From Aeromicrobium sp. A1-2 (lineage in GTDB: Bacteria > Actinomycetota > Actinomycetes > Propionibacteriales > Nocardioidaceae), in contig NZ_CP027482.1 of NCBI RefSeq assembly GCF_003443875.1, positions 2,170,001-2,234,000 on the forward strand: DNA of 64,000 nucleotides. Reading direction: 5' to 3'. Each line of letters starts with the position of its first letter. Position 1 is the stretch's first letter. A program made the position numbers and the translations under genes. The notes under the pieces were generated by a model. It was not told the DNA's origin. It worked only from the letters and a program-made list of their open reading frames with translations, and ran no database searches. Shown piece after piece: positions 8,914 through 18,243 of the stretch.

Positions 8914-9831
8914 GTGTCTGAGGCGTACTGGCAATCGGTGATGCAGAGCGGGATGGACGTGCCCGCCGACCGGAGCCTCGACGAGTGCACCGTCGAGCTC
9001 GTCGAGATGTTGGGACATCCCAACCCACGCTGGCGCGAGGACCTCGCCTATCCACTGCTGACCTCGTGGCTGACCAAGGGCGTGTACGACGAGCTGCTGG
9101 CCGGTCTGGGCGACGGGATAGCGCCGGGCCTGCGGTACGGGCTCGGGCACGACGGCGACGTCTCGGTCATGCGCCGCTCCTACAGCGCCCTGATGCTCGC
9201 CGAGATCATCGGGCGCGACAACAACGAGCACCTGATGTCGGCATCATCAGTCCTGGACTGGGGCGACCGCGCGACGGCCTGGTATGTCCGCGAGCAGGAC
9301 CACCGCGGCTGGATCCCCGAACAGGGCTGGGCCAACTCGATCGCCCACGGTGCCGACCTGCTGGCCGCGCTGGCCCGCTCACGTCACTTCGGCCGGCTCG
9401 AGCTCACGGTGCTGCTCGACGTCATTGCCGACCGGGTGCTGACACCGACGTCGTACATCTGGCGGCACGGCGAGGACGACCGGCTGGCGTACGCCGTCAT
9501 GACGCTGCTGCACCGCAACGAGCTCGACCCCAGCATCGTCGAACCGTGGCTCGCACGGCTCGGCGCCGGCATCAAGCCGCCGAGGACCCGCGGCCACCTC
9601 GAGGCCGAGTGGCCCTCCCCCGGGGTGCGCAATGCGTCGTCGTTCCTTCGGGCCCTGCACCTGCAGCTGGCCCTGGGGGTCCAGGGTCGCGACGACCTGC
9701 GCGCCGATGCCGAGCTGTTCGCCGAGCAGCCGGCCCACCGGGCCGACCTGCTGCTCGCCGTGCTCGACCAGATCCGCGCCGAGACCCCCTGGCTCTACCG
9801 GCCGACGACCCGCGCCCGACCGCTCCCCTGA
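8914..9831 (+). CDS. DUF2785-like alpha-helical protein
   Basis: A 305-residue, soluble, helix-rich protein with HEAT-like character (LLTSWLTKGVYDELL; RRSYSALMLAEIIGRD; GWANSIAHGADLLAALARS). The motif WGDRATAWYVREQDHRGW and the GWANSIAHGADLL segment resemble DUF2785 proteins, which have no proven function. GTG 8914 is 6 nt after CACGAT, so it is probably leaderless. Divergent from pdtaS with only 39 bp between start codons, so the two promoters overlap. Confidence 0.8.
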   Translation: MSEAYWQSVMQSGMDVPADRSLDECTVELVEMLGHPNPRWREDLAYPLLTSWLTKGVYDELLAGLGDGIAPGLRYGLGHDGDVSVMRRSYSALMLAEIIGRDNNEHLMSASSVLDWGDRATAWYVREQDHRGWIPEQGWANSIAHGADLLAALARSRHFGRLELTVLLDVIADRVLTPTSYIWRHGEDDRLAYAVMTLLHRNELDPSIVEPWLARLGAGIKPPRTRGHLEAEWPSPGVRNASSFLRALHLQLALGVQGRDDLRADAELFAEQPAHRADLLLAVLDQIRAETPWLYRPTTRARPLP

Positions 9832-9865
9832 TCGCGACGACGTACCGTCCAGTAACGTGCGTCAC

Positions 9866-11533
9866 ATGAGCGAGACCGAACCCAGAGAAGGTCACGGCGG
9901 AGTACACGCCGTCGACGTGGCCCGCGCACATGGCGTCCAGCACATGTTCACCCTGTCCGGCGCCCACGTGTTCCCGATGTACGACGCCGCGGTCAAGGCC
10001 GAACCAGCCATGCCGATCATCGACGTACGTCATGAGCCGACTGCGGTGTTTGCCGCTGAGGCGATCGGCAAGCTGACCCGCACGCCCGGGCTCGCAGTCC
10101 TGACCGGGGGACCCGGTGTGACCAACGGCGTGAGCCCCATCGCGCAGGCGAGCTTCTCGGGCTCGCCGCTCGTCGTCGTCGGCGGCCGCGCCCCCAACAA
10201 CCGCTGGGGCTCGGGCAGCCTGCAAGAGCTCGACCAGCCGCCGATCGTCGAAAGCATCTCGAAGTCATCGACCACGGCCCGCACGGTCGACGACATCGCG
10301 CCGACGATGGACCAGGCATTCACCCTCGCCGGATCGTCGCACCGCGGACCCACCTTCGTCGACGTCCCGATGGACGAGTTCTTCAACAGCACGAGTGTCG
10401 CGACCCAGTCACGGGGCAACACGACCGCGCCGATCGAGCCGGACTCAGCAGCACTCGGACGGATCGCCGGTCTGCTTGCGGGGGCGGTGCACCCCGTGCT
10501 GGTGCTCGGAACCGACGTCTGGGCCGATCACGCCGAGGACGCCGCGCTGCACTTCGTCCAGGAGACCGGCATCCCGGTGATCGCCAACGGCATGGGCCGC
10601 GGCATCATCCCCGGCGGCCACCCCCAGCTCGTCACGAAGGCGCGGTCGACCTCGTTCAACGCCGCTGATCTCGTGATCGTCGTCGGCACGCCCCTGGACT
10701 TCCGCCTCGGCTACGGCATCTTCGGCGGGAAGGACGACACGACCGCAGCACGGACCGTGCACATCGCCGACTCACCCGGGCAGGTCTCGACCCATGCCGA
10801 GCTCGCGGCGTCCGCGAGCGGTGACCTCACGATGGTCTTCGCAGGGGTGCTCTCGGCCCTGCAGTCGACATCCGGCAACCGCCCGGACTGGTCTGCGTGG
10901 CTCGGGACGTTGCAGACCGAGGTCGCCGCCGCCACGCAGCGCGACAGCGAGCTGCTCCGCGCCGAGGCCGATCCGATCCACCCCGCTCGCATCTACGGCG
11001 AGCTCCTGCCCCGCCTGGCCGATGACGCGGTGGTGATCGGAGACGGCGGCGACTTCGTGTCGTTCGCTGGCAAGTTCGTCGAGCCCAGGCGGCCCGGCGG
11101 CTGGCTCGACCCCGGCCCCTACGGCTGTCTGGGCGCCGGCATGGGAGCCGCGATGGCCGCTCGCATCGCCCGTCCGTCGAGCCAGGTTGTCCTGCTCTAC
11201 GGCGACGGTGCCGCTGGGATGTCCTTGATGGACGTCGACAGCCTGGTCCGTCACAACCTGCCGGTCGTCATGATCGTGGGCAACAACTCGGCCTGGGGTC
11301 TGGAGAAGGGACCCATGCAGTGGCTGTACGGCTACGACGTCGCGGCTGACCTGGCGCCGCAGACCCGCTACGACCAGGTCGTGACCGCGCTGGGCGGCGG
11401 CGGCGAGATGGTGACCGACCCGAAGGAGATCGGGCCCCCGATCGATCGCGCGTTCGCCTCGGGCATCCCCTACCTGGTCAACGTCATGACCGACGTCAAC
11501 GCCGCCTACCCCCGCAACACCACCGGCATCTGA
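9866..11533 (+). CDS. thiamine-diphosphate enzyme, acetolactate synthase-like
   Basis: A 555-residue three-domain ThDP enzyme: N-terminal PYR domain with the activating glutamate in RHEPTAVFAAEAIGKL and the TGGPGVTNGVS loop; central domain around 200-330; C-terminal PP domain with GDGAAGMSLMDVDSLVRHNLPVVMIVGNN (GDG...NN motif). The family includes acetolactate synthases, oxalyl-CoA decarboxylase and related lyases; the true substrate is uncertain. No small regulatory subunit or ilvC is adjacent, which argues against a primary branched-chain amino-acid role. The ATG is 7 nt after TAACGT (9853-9858), fitting a leaderless start. The next gene begins 1 bp after its stop. Confidence 0.85.
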   Translation: MSETEPREGHGGVHAVDVARAHGVQHMFTLSGAHVFPMYDAAVKAEPAMPIIDVRHEPTAVFAAEAIGKLTRTPGLAVLTGGPGVTNGVSPIAQASFSGSPLVVVGGRAPNNRWGSGSLQELDQPPIVESISKSSTTARTVDDIAPTMDQAFTLAGSSHRGPTFVDVPMDEFFNSTSVATQSRGNTTAPIEPDSAALGRIAGLLAGAVHPVLVLGTDVWADHAEDAALHFVQETGIPVIANGMGRGIIPGGHPQLVTKARSTSFNAADLVIVVGTPLDFRLGYGIFGGKDDTTAARTVHIADSPGQVSTHAELAASASGDLTMVFAGVLSALQSTSGNRPDWSAWLGTLQTEVAAATQRDSELLRAEADPIHPARIYGELLPRLADDAVVIGDGGDFVSFAGKFVEPRRPGGWLDPGPYGCLGAGMGAAMAARIARPSSQVVLLYGDGAAGMSLMDVDSLVRHNLPVVMIVGNNSAWGLEKGPMQWLYGYDVAADLAPQTRYDQVVTALGGGGEMVTDPKEIGPPIDRAFASGIPYLVNVMTDVNAAYPRNTTGI

Positions 11534-11534
11534 G

Positions 11535-12035
11535 GTGCTCGTCCGGCCTGCACGGGCGGACGAGCACGTCGCCGTCGGTGAGCTGACCGTCGCGGGATAT
11601 GACGCCGACGGCTACCTCACGCTGCCCGACGGGACGTTCGACCACGAGTACGGCGGCTGGCTCGTCGATGCCGCACCGCGTGGTCAGGCGGATGGTCTGC
11701 TGGTCGCCGTCGAAGAGGACGAGCTGCTGGGCACCGTGACGTGGTGCCCGTACGGCTCGCCGTTCGCTCAGCTCGCGACCGAGCCGAACCAGGGCGAGCT
11801 CCGCACGCTGTCGGTCGCACCGCACGCCCGCCGGCTCGGTGTGGGTCGGGCGTTGGTTGCAGCGTGCCTCGACCGTGCTCGCGCCGAGGACCTGACCGAG
11901 GTGGTGCTCTGCTCGCTGCGGGAGATGCTCCCGGCGCACCGCCTCTACGAGTCGTTCGGGTTCACCCGCCGACCCGAGCTCGATCTCGAGCCTCTTCCCG
12001 GCGTCGACCTGTGGGCGTTCTCGCTCAGGATCTGA
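11535..12035 (+). CDS. GNAT family N-acetyltransferase
   Basis: A 166-residue GNAT fold with the acetyl-CoA loop RTLSVAPHARRLGVGRALVAACLDRA (motif A, R/Q-x-x-G-x-G/A) and a C-terminal YESFGFTRRPELDL segment. GTG 11535 directly follows the stop of the ThDP gene, so translation is probably coupled. It converges on and overlaps by 11 bp the 3' end of the large ligase fusion. Acceptor substrate unknown. Confidence 0.85.
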   Translation: MLVRPARADEHVAVGELTVAGYDADGYLTLPDGTFDHEYGGWLVDAAPRGQADGLLVAVEEDELLGTVTWCPYGSPFAQLATEPNQGELRTLSVAPHARRLGVGRALVAACLDRARAEDLTEVVLCSLREMLPAHRLYESFGFTRRPELDLEPLPGVDLWAFSLRI

Positions 12036-14553
12036 CTGGCACGCCGGGCCCCACGGACCGCCGGAACGTCCGGCGAGCCGCTCGGGTGATCGACTCCCAC
12101 GCGTGCCGGTAGGCCAGTCCTCCCGCAAGTGACGTCAGCACGGCGAGCGTCGGCACGTGGTCCTCCAGGTGCGGGTAGATCTGCCACTGGGTCAGGTAGA
12201 TGTACAGCGAGGCGGCCGCCAGAGCCGCCGTGGCCCGCGCGAGCCAGCCCGGCAGCACGATGGCATGCGCCCATACCAGCAGCAGGACGCCGGCGACGAC
12301 CACTGCCTCGCGACGCGGATCACCGAAGAAGCCCACCACCGACACGACGGCTGCGAGTGAGACCACGATCCGCTGCCACCTGGTACGGGCCCGCGCAACG
12401 GCCCAACCCAGCACGAAGCACCAGAGCACGATCGACGGCGTGTATCGCTCGGTCGGGCCGGCCTCGATCCCGGTCAACGCATATCGGAGCAGCAGGGCAC
12501 TCGCGAGGAGCCCCAGCGCGAACCCGTACGGCGCACGGCGCTCGAGCCGGTGCGCCCACGGCAGCGCCAGCGCAGCCAGCACGACGACCTGCGTCCAGAT
12601 GATGACCTCGAGGAACCAGAACTGCCACTGGACGGTCCACGTGTTGCTGCCCTCGAGTCCGTTGAGGAAGAACACCGTTCCGGCGTGATACGTGCCCAGC
12701 AGCGCTGCCACACCACCGATCCACACCATGCAGGGCAGCGCGAGATGAGCCACCGACGCGAGTCCACCGCGCAGCCTGGCGAGTCGGGGCTGGTCGGTCA
12801 GCTGGAACCGGGCGAAGTTGTAGCCCACCACAGCCAGCAGGACGTGCGCGCCACCAGGGATCGTCCACAGGTTCGCATGTGTGCCCAGGACCAGCAGGAT
12901 GGCCACGCAGCGCAGGACGATCGTCATTTCGACACTGACACCGCGGGTCTGTCGTGCACGTGGGACGAGCTCTCGGATCGGTCGGCGGTGCCAGCCTCGC
13001 GGCGTCGCGACCCCGAGCTGTCCGAGCCGGACCGACACCTCGACGTACGACAATGAGTCGCCGCGCAGCGTCGTGAAGCTGTCGTCGGGGGTCGCGTCGG
13101 GGCGTTCCAGCAGCTCGGCGTAGAGGTCCCTGATCTGTTCGACCAGAGTCGGGCCCGATGTCGGCGAGGCGATCCGAGCCTCCTGGTCCGGCCGCAAGCG
13201 TGCCCGCCGCTCGAGTGCTGCGTAGTCGGTCTTGCCGGCCGAGGTCCGGGGCATCTCCGGGACCGGATCGACCGTCACGAGGTGCATCGGCAACCCACAG
13301 TGCGTCGCGAGGGCCGAACGGAGGCACGGGATGTCAGGTGCTCCGTCGACACAGACCGTGACACGGTCACCGGCCGAGACGCACCGCACTTCCAGTCCGC
13401 AGCCGTCGAGCGCACGTTCGGCTCGGTCGAGGTCGATCCGGAGGCCGGCGACCTTCGCGATCCGGCTCCGCCGGCCGACCCACTCCAGGCTGCCGTCCGG
13501 GTGCTGTCGGGCCAGGTCGCCGGTCCGCAGCTCGGTGAGCTCGGGTCCGCGAGCCAGGTCGGCCGGCGTCGTCGCGTAGCCCATCATGACGTTGGGGCCG
13601 GTGTAGACCAGCTCGCCAACGCCCTCGTCGAGCGCGGGATCGGGCTCGATCGTGAAGTTGCCTCCGGGGATCGGCACGCCCAACGACTCAGGCCGTGCCA
13701 GGGCTGTCTGGGGTGGCAGGTAGGCCATGCGCGCTGTTGCCTCGGTCTGGCCATACATCGCGTAGAAGTCCCAACCGCGCTCCTGCCCCAGCCGCGCGTA
13801 CGCGCCGATTCGCTCGGGTGCCATCCGCCCTCCCGCCTGCGTCACGTGCCGCAGCGAAGGCAGGTCACGATCGACGAAGTCGGTCGACTCCAGCAGGTCG
13901 AAGGTGTACGGCACCCCCGCAAAAGACGTCGCTCGAGCATCCTGCGCAAGATCCCACAGGCAGGCGTCGACGACGGACAGATCGGTCATGACCAGCGCGG
14001 CGCCGCTCAGAAGGTGGCTGTTGACGACCGAGAGTCCGTAGCAGTAGTGCATCGGCAGGGTCGTGATCGCGCGGTGGCTGTCGTCGATGCGTAGGTAGTC
14101 GGCGATGCTCAGTGCGTTGCTCACGACGTTGTCCTGACCGAGCCGCACGAGCTTGGGCGAGCCGGTCGACCCGGAGGTCGACATCAGCAGGGACAACTCC
14201 GGATGCAGGTCGTGCCGGGTGCCGCTGCGCCGCTCGACGAAGCCACCCACCGAAGGGTCCAGCACGACATCGGGGTCGTACGCGTCCACGATGCCGGCCA
14301 GTGCGGCCGGGTTGTCGCCCGGAACCAGCACGACGGCATGTCCGTGCGCCATGGCCGCGAGATAGGCGACAACGGTCTCGACGGTGTTGGCGCCGCCAAG
14401 CACGACAAGCCGCTTGCGGTCCGTCAGAACCTCACGGTGCTCCTCGATCCGGTCCGCCACGTCGGCGTGGCTCAACGTGGCTTCCCGCGTGATCAGCGCG
14501 TCGCGGCTCCCGTAGGAGCTGAGGCTCGCGAAGGCACTGCGCTCAGCGATCAT
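12025..14553 (-). CDS. trifunctional AMP-ligase / carrier protein / membrane acyltransferase-3 fusion
   Basis: Three parts in one 842-residue protein. Residues 1-450 are an adenylating acyl/amino-acid ligase: A3 loop STSGSTGSPK (125-134), A5 MYGQTEAT (267-273), A7 RTGDLARQHPDG, and the A10 lysine in PRTSAGKTDY (Lys441). Residues about 468-530 are a carrier domain with Ser500 in RGDSLSYVE as the likely phosphopantetheine site. Residues about 540-842 are a multi-pass membrane domain with the Arg...His pair of acyltransferase-3 proteins (Arg548 in LRCVAILL, His559 in LGTHA). Inference: it activates an acyl or aminoacyl group, loads it on itself and transfers it at or across the membrane. It is the last gene of an iron-transporter operon and overlaps fbpC by 11 bp. 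An alternative start is 14571. Substrate unknown. Confidence 0.85.
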   Translation of the reverse strand: MIAERSAFASLSSYGSRDALITREATLSHADVADRIEEHREVLTDRKRLVVLGGANTVETVVAYLAAMAHGHAVVLVPGDNPAALAGIVDAYDPDVVLDPSVGGFVERRSGTRHDLHPELSLLMSTSGSTGSPKLVRLGQDNVVSNALSIADYLRIDDSHRAITTLPMHYCYGLSVVNSHLLSGAALVMTDLSVVDACLWDLAQDARATSFAGVPYTFDLLESTDFVDRDLPSLRHVTQAGGRMAPERIGAYARLGQERGWDFYAMYGQTEATARMAYLPPQTALARPESLGVPIPGGNFTIEPDPALDEGVGELVYTGPNVMMGYATTPADLARGPELTELRTGDLARQHPDGSLEWVGRRSRIAKVAGLRIDLDRAERALDGCGLEVRCVSAGDRVTVCVDGAPDIPCLRSALATHCGLPMHLVTVDPVPEMPRTSAGKTDYAALERRARLRPDQEARIASPTSGPTLVEQIRDLYAELLERPDATPDDSFTTLRGDSLSYVEVSVRLGQLGVATPRGWHRRPIRELVPRARQTRGVSVEMTIVLRCVAILLVLGTHANLWTIPGGAHVLLAVVGYNFARFQLTDQPRLARLRGGLASVAHLALPCMVWIGGVAALLGTYHAGTVFFLNGLEGSNTWTVQWQFWFLEVIIWTQVVVLAALALPWAHRLERRAPYGFALGLLASALLLRYALTGIEAGPTERYTPSIVLWCFVLGWAVARARTRWQRIVVSLAAVVSVVGFFGDPRREAVVVAGVLLLVWAHAIVLPGWLARATAALAAASLYIYLTQWQIYPHLEDHVPTLAVLTSLAGGLAYRHAWESITRAARRTFRRSVGPGVPVRS

Positions 14554-15589
14554 GGCTACCTGATGCGGCAAACACCACGACCTGACCGGCCACGGTGACC
14601 GTCACGTGGTCGCCGACGACCGGGAGCACCGATCCCATCACCCGGGCGTCGACGGTCTGGCCGCCGTCGAGCAGGGTCAGGGCGAGCGTCGCGTCGTGGC
14701 CGAAGAAGTTGACCTGGTCGACCCGGGCCTCCGCCCCGGACCCATCGGTGGCGATCGCGATCTGCTCGGGACGCACCAGGATCTGCGCCGCCCCGTGCGG
14801 ACTGCCAGCAGCAACCGGCAACCGTCCCAGCGCGCACGTTGCGATGCCGTCGGCCACGGTCCCCGGAAGCACGACGACGCTCCCGACGAAGCGCGCGACG
14901 GCCGGATCGACCGGCGAGCGGTAGAGCTCGACCGGTGGTGCGACCTGAGCGACCCGTCCGTCCCTCAGCACCGCGACCTGGTCACACAGCGCCAGCGCCT
15001 CGTCCTGGTCGTGGGTCACCAGGATCGCTGTGGCGCCCGTCGACCGCAACGCCCGGACCACGGCTCTGCCGGTCTCGACTCGCAGGCCGGCGTCGAGTGA
15101 TGAGAACGGCTCGTCGAGCAGGACGACGTCGGGCCGGGGGGCCATCGCACGGGCCAGCGCCACCCGCTGCTGCTGGCCTCCGGACAGCTGGTGCGGCTGG
15201 CGCCGAGCCAGCGCGGGGTCCAGGCCCACGAGCGTCAGGACCGCGTCGAGGTCGAACGTGCGCCGAGCAGAGCCGCGGATGCCGAACATGATGTTGGCCG
15301 CGACGTCCAGGTGCGGGAACAGCGCGCCCTCCTGTGGGACGTACCCGATGCCGCGGCGCTGAGGTGGCAGCCCACGCCCGTCGCGAACCAGGGAGCGACC
15401 CGAGGCGCTGATCGAACCCGACTCGGCGTCCAGGAAGCCCGCGATGATCCGCAGCAATGTCGTCTTGCCACCGCCCGACGGTCCGAGCACCGCGACGACT
15501 GAGCCCGTAGGGATCGAGAGGTCCACACCGTCCAGCACACGATTCGGTCCGTAGGACTTGTGGATGTCCGAGACCAACAGACCCGTCAT
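14543..15589 (-). CDS. fbpC: ferric iron ABC transporter, ATP-binding protein
   Basis: A 348-residue ABC ATPase: Walker A GPSGGGKTT, Q-loop GYVPQEGALFPH, signature LSGGQQQR, Walker B VVLLDEPFSSLD, H-loop VTHDQDEA, then a TOBE domain (ILVRPEQIAIAT onward). It is of the CysA/FbpC/PotA type; iron is inferred from the Fbp-like binding protein and the iron box upstream of the operon. Its ATG overlaps the permease stop (ATGA), and its own end overlaps the next gene. Confidence 0.9.
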   Translation of the reverse strand: MTGLLVSDIHKSYGPNRVLDGVDLSIPTGSVVAVLGPSGGGKTTLLRIIAGFLDAESGSISASGRSLVRDGRGLPPQRRGIGYVPQEGALFPHLDVAANIMFGIRGSARRTFDLDAVLTLVGLDPALARRQPHQLSGGQQQRVALARAMAPRPDVVLLDEPFSSLDAGLRVETGRAVVRALRSTGATAILVTHDQDEALALCDQVAVLRDGRVAQVAPPVELYRSPVDPAVARFVGSVVVLPGTVADGIATCALGRLPVAAGSPHGAAQILVRPEQIAIATDGSGAEARVDQVNFFGHDATLALTLLDGGQTVDARVMGSVLPVVGDHVTVTVAGQVVVFAASGSHDR

Positions 15590-17082
15590 GCGGCACCTCC
15601 GAGGGACGGCCGGCGACTCAGCAAGTAGGTCGCGGGCAATGAGATCAGGACCATCAGGAGCGCATAGGGCGCTGCGGCCCCGTACGCCACCGACGACGAG
15701 CTCGACCAGAACTGCGTCGCCAGGGTCGTCGTCCCGATCGGGGCGAGCAGGAGTGTCGCGGTCAGCTCGGTCGTCACGGCGAGGAACACCAGCGCACAAC
15801 CGGCTCCGATACCGGGCGCGATCAGCGGGAACGTCACCCGCCGCGCGGTCGTGAGCCTCCCGGCACCCAACCCGTGAGCCACGTCCTCGAGGACAGGTGC
15901 GGACTGCTCCACGGCAGATCGGACGCTCACGAGCGCGCGCGGCAGGAACATGATCGCGTAGGCCGCCACCAGCAGGCCGTACGTCTGGTACGTCGACGGC
16001 AGGTAGTTGATCGACACCGTCACGAGCGCCAACGCCACGACGATTCCGGGCAACGCATTGGCGATGTACGCGCTCCGCTCGATCGTGGTCGTCCGGCGCG
16101 TGCGGTAGCGCACCGCGAGCCAGGCGACCGGGATCGACAATGCGACGGTGATCAGGGCCGCCACGAGACCCAGACCCACCGAGGTTCCGGCGGCTTCGGC
16201 AATCTCGCCGATCGGGAAGGCCGTCGACGATCCGATGATGAGCCACCGCACCAGGCTGTACAGCGGCAGTCCGAGAGAGGCCGACGACAGCAGCACGAGT
16301 CCCGCGAGGACCGGGGCGCGCCAGCGGCCGAGTCGGGCCGGCTCGGCTTGCCGGAGCACTCCGCTGCCGATGCGCGCGAAGCGGCGGTTCGCCCGCAGTC
16401 GCAGGTCGATCATGAGCAGGACCAGGCAGCACAGGACCAGCACCGAGGCGATCACGTTCGCCCCGGCACTGTTGAACGATGAGTTGTACTGGTCGTAGAT
16501 CGCGGTGGTGAACGTCGGGAACCGCAACATCTGCAGCGCTCCGAACTCCGCCAGCAGGTGCAGACCCACGAGCAGCGCACCACCGATCATGGCCGGCCTG
16601 AGCTGGGGCAGCACGACTCGTACGAACGTCCACGCCGGCGTGTTGCCGAGCGAGCGGGCGACCTCCTCCAGCGCCGGGTCGAGCCCGCGCAGAGCCGCTG
16701 CGGTCGGCAGGTAGACCAGGGGGAAGTAGGACAGCGTGACGACCAGCAGGGCGCCGCGATAGCCCTCGACGCCCGATGCCAGCGACGACCAGGCATAGCT
16801 GTTGACGAACGCCGGGATGGCCAGCGGCGCGGCCGCCAGCACGTGCCACACGGCCCGTCCGGGGACATCGGTGCGCTCGACGATCCAAGCGCATCCGACG
16901 CCCAGGACCGCGCTGGCGAGGCAACCCCCGATCACGAGCCGGACCGTGTTCGACAGCAGCTCACCCATCCGCGGCCGGACCAGCAGGTCCCAGATCTCGT
17001 GACCGCCGAGCGTCGCGGAGTAGACCACGACGTAGCCCAGGGGGATCAACGCGAAGGCAGCCACCGCAGCAGACACCAGCAC
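15586..17082 (-). CDS. fbpB: ferric iron ABC transporter, fused permease (FbpB-like)
   Basis: A 498-residue permease made of two BPD_transp_1 halves, about 12 membrane spans, as in FbpB/SfuB proteins. EAA-type loops are visible (EEVARSLGNTPAWTFVRVVLPQLRPA and EDVAHGLGAGRLTTARRVTFPLIAPG). The first canonical start in frame is GTG 17082, but the frame stays open upstream to the fbpA stop and encodes a basic stretch (GKQTRRAAPHRRREAAPRS) that looks like a natural cytoplasmic lead into the first span. The true start may therefore be a rarer codon near 17145. Confidence 0.9.
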   Translation of the reverse strand: MLVSAAVAAFALIPLGYVVVYSATLGGHEIWDLLVRPRMGELLSNTVRLVIGGCLASAVLGVGCAWIVERTDVPGRAVWHVLAAAPLAIPAFVNSYAWSSLASGVEGYRGALLVVTLSYFPLVYLPTAAALRGLDPALEEVARSLGNTPAWTFVRVVLPQLRPAMIGGALLVGLHLLAEFGALQMLRFPTFTTAIYDQYNSSFNSAGANVIASVLVLCCLVLLMIDLRLRANRRFARIGSGVLRQAEPARLGRWRAPVLAGLVLLSSASLGLPLYSLVRWLIIGSSTAFPIGEIAEAAGTSVGLGLVAALITVALSIPVAWLAVRYRTRRTTTIERSAYIANALPGIVVALALVTVSINYLPSTYQTYGLLVAAYAIMFLPRALVSVRSAVEQSAPVLEDVAHGLGAGRLTTARRVTFPLIAPGIGAGCALVFLAVTTELTATLLLAPIGTTTLATQFWSSSSSVAYGAAAPYALLMVLISLPATYLLSRRPSLGGAA

Positions 17083-17144
17083 GAGCGACCGCGGTGCCGC
17101 CTCCCGGCGTCGGTGCGGCGCCGCCCTGCGCGTCTGCTTGCCGA

Positions 17145-18152
17145 TCAGAGGAATCCTTCGCTCTGCAGCATCGCGATGACCGTCGGACCGTTCAGCGACG
17201 AGAGGTCGACGACCGGCGGCTCGAGCTCGGACAGCGGCTTGACCCCCTGCCCGAGGTCGATGTCGGCGTTGAGCGGGTACTCCAGCGCATAGCTGTCGGC
17301 GAGGGCCTGCTGCCCGGTCCGACTGGCGAGGAAGGCGACGAACTTCTGCGCGTCGGTCTGGTGCTTGCTGGACTTCAGCACCCCGGCGCCCGAGACGCTG
17401 AGGAACGCTCCCGGGTCCTGGTCGCCGAAATAGTGCACGGCCGAGTCGTTGCTGTTGTCGCCGGACTCCTGCTGATCGCGGTACCAGTAGTAGTGGTAGA
17501 TCACTCCGGTGTCGATCGTTCCCGCGTTGACCTCCTTGAGGACGACGTTGTTGCCCTGGTAGACGGTGCCGTTTGCCTTGAGCCCCGCCAGCCAGCTCTT
17601 GGTTGCGGCCTCACCCTCGAGCTGCAGCACAGCGCTGACGATCGCCTGGAAGTCGGCGCCGGTCGGCGAGAACGCGACCCGGCCCTTCCACTTCGGCTCG
17701 GCCAGGTCCAGCAGGGACTTCGGCAGGTCCGCGGTGCTCACCTTGTCGGTGTTGTAGACCAGCACGGTCGACCGGGCGGCGAATCCCATCCACTTGCCGC
17801 TCGTTGCGCGGTACTGCTCCGGCACGAGGTCGAGTGTCGTGCGGTCCAGGTCGGCGAACAGGCCCTTGCCCTCCACGAGGGACATGGCCGGGGAGTTCTC
17901 GGTGAGGAACACGTCAGCAGGTGAGGCTCCACCCTCCTGCACAAGCTGGTTGGCGAGCTCGAAGTCGCTGCCGTTCCTGAGCTTGACCTCGATGCCGGTC
18001 TCCTTGGTGAAGATCGGGGCCAGGGCGTCGAGCAGCTCCTCGTGCTGGGCGTTGTAGACCGTGATCGATGGCCCGTCCTCACCACCGCATGCCGCGAGGG
18101 GCAGCATCGTCACGATGGCAACAAGTGCCCCGGCAAACCGCTTGGTCTTCAC
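17145..18152 (-). CDS. fbpA: ferric iron ABC transporter, substrate-binding lipoprotein
   Basis: A 335-residue extracytoplasmic iron-binding protein. The signal peptide ends in a lipobox (MLPLAACGG, Cys near residue 19). The mature part begins ITVYNAQHEELLDAL, the usual opening of FbpA/FutA proteins, and contains the Tyr-rich YHYYWYRDQ segment near the position of iron-ligand tyrosines. GTG 18152 has GAGGAG upstream. First gene of the operon fbpA-fbpB-fbpC-ligase fusion. A DtxR/IdeR-type box at 18168-18186 overlaps the promoter region, so iron repression is predicted. Confidence 0.92.
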   Translation of the reverse strand: MKTKRFAGALVAIVTMLPLAACGGEDGPSITVYNAQHEELLDALAPIFTKETGIEVKLRNGSDFELANQLVQEGGASPADVFLTENSPAMSLVEGKGLFADLDRTTLDLVPEQYRATSGKWMGFAARSTVLVYNTDKVSTADLPKSLLDLAEPKWKGRVAFSPTGADFQAIVSAVLQLEGEAATKSWLAGLKANGTVYQGNNVVLKEVNAGTIDTGVIYHYYWYRDQQESGDNSNDSAVHYFGDQDPGAFLSVSGAGVLKSSKHQTDAQKFVAFLASRTGQQALADSYALEYPLNADIDLGQGVKPLSELEPPVVDLSSLNGPTVIAMLQSEGFL

Positions 18153-18167
18153 AGCTGACTCCTCGAA

Positions 18168-18186
18168 ATAGGGTTGCCTAACCTTA
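18168..18186 (-). promoter_or_regulatory. predicted DtxR/IdeR iron box
   Basis: On the minus strand this reads TAAGGTTAGGCAACCCTAT, matching 16 of 19 positions of the known IdeR/DtxR consensus (TWAGGTTAGSCTAACCTWA). It lies 15 bp upstream of the fbpA start and covers the likely -10 region, a repressor position. It is also about 60 bp from the start of the divergent hotdog gene. Confidence 0.8.
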
Positions 18187-18243
18187 GGCCACCGCGCAGC
18201 GCCGACCGTACTGGCCCCTCGGAGCAGGCCGTACGGTTGCCGC

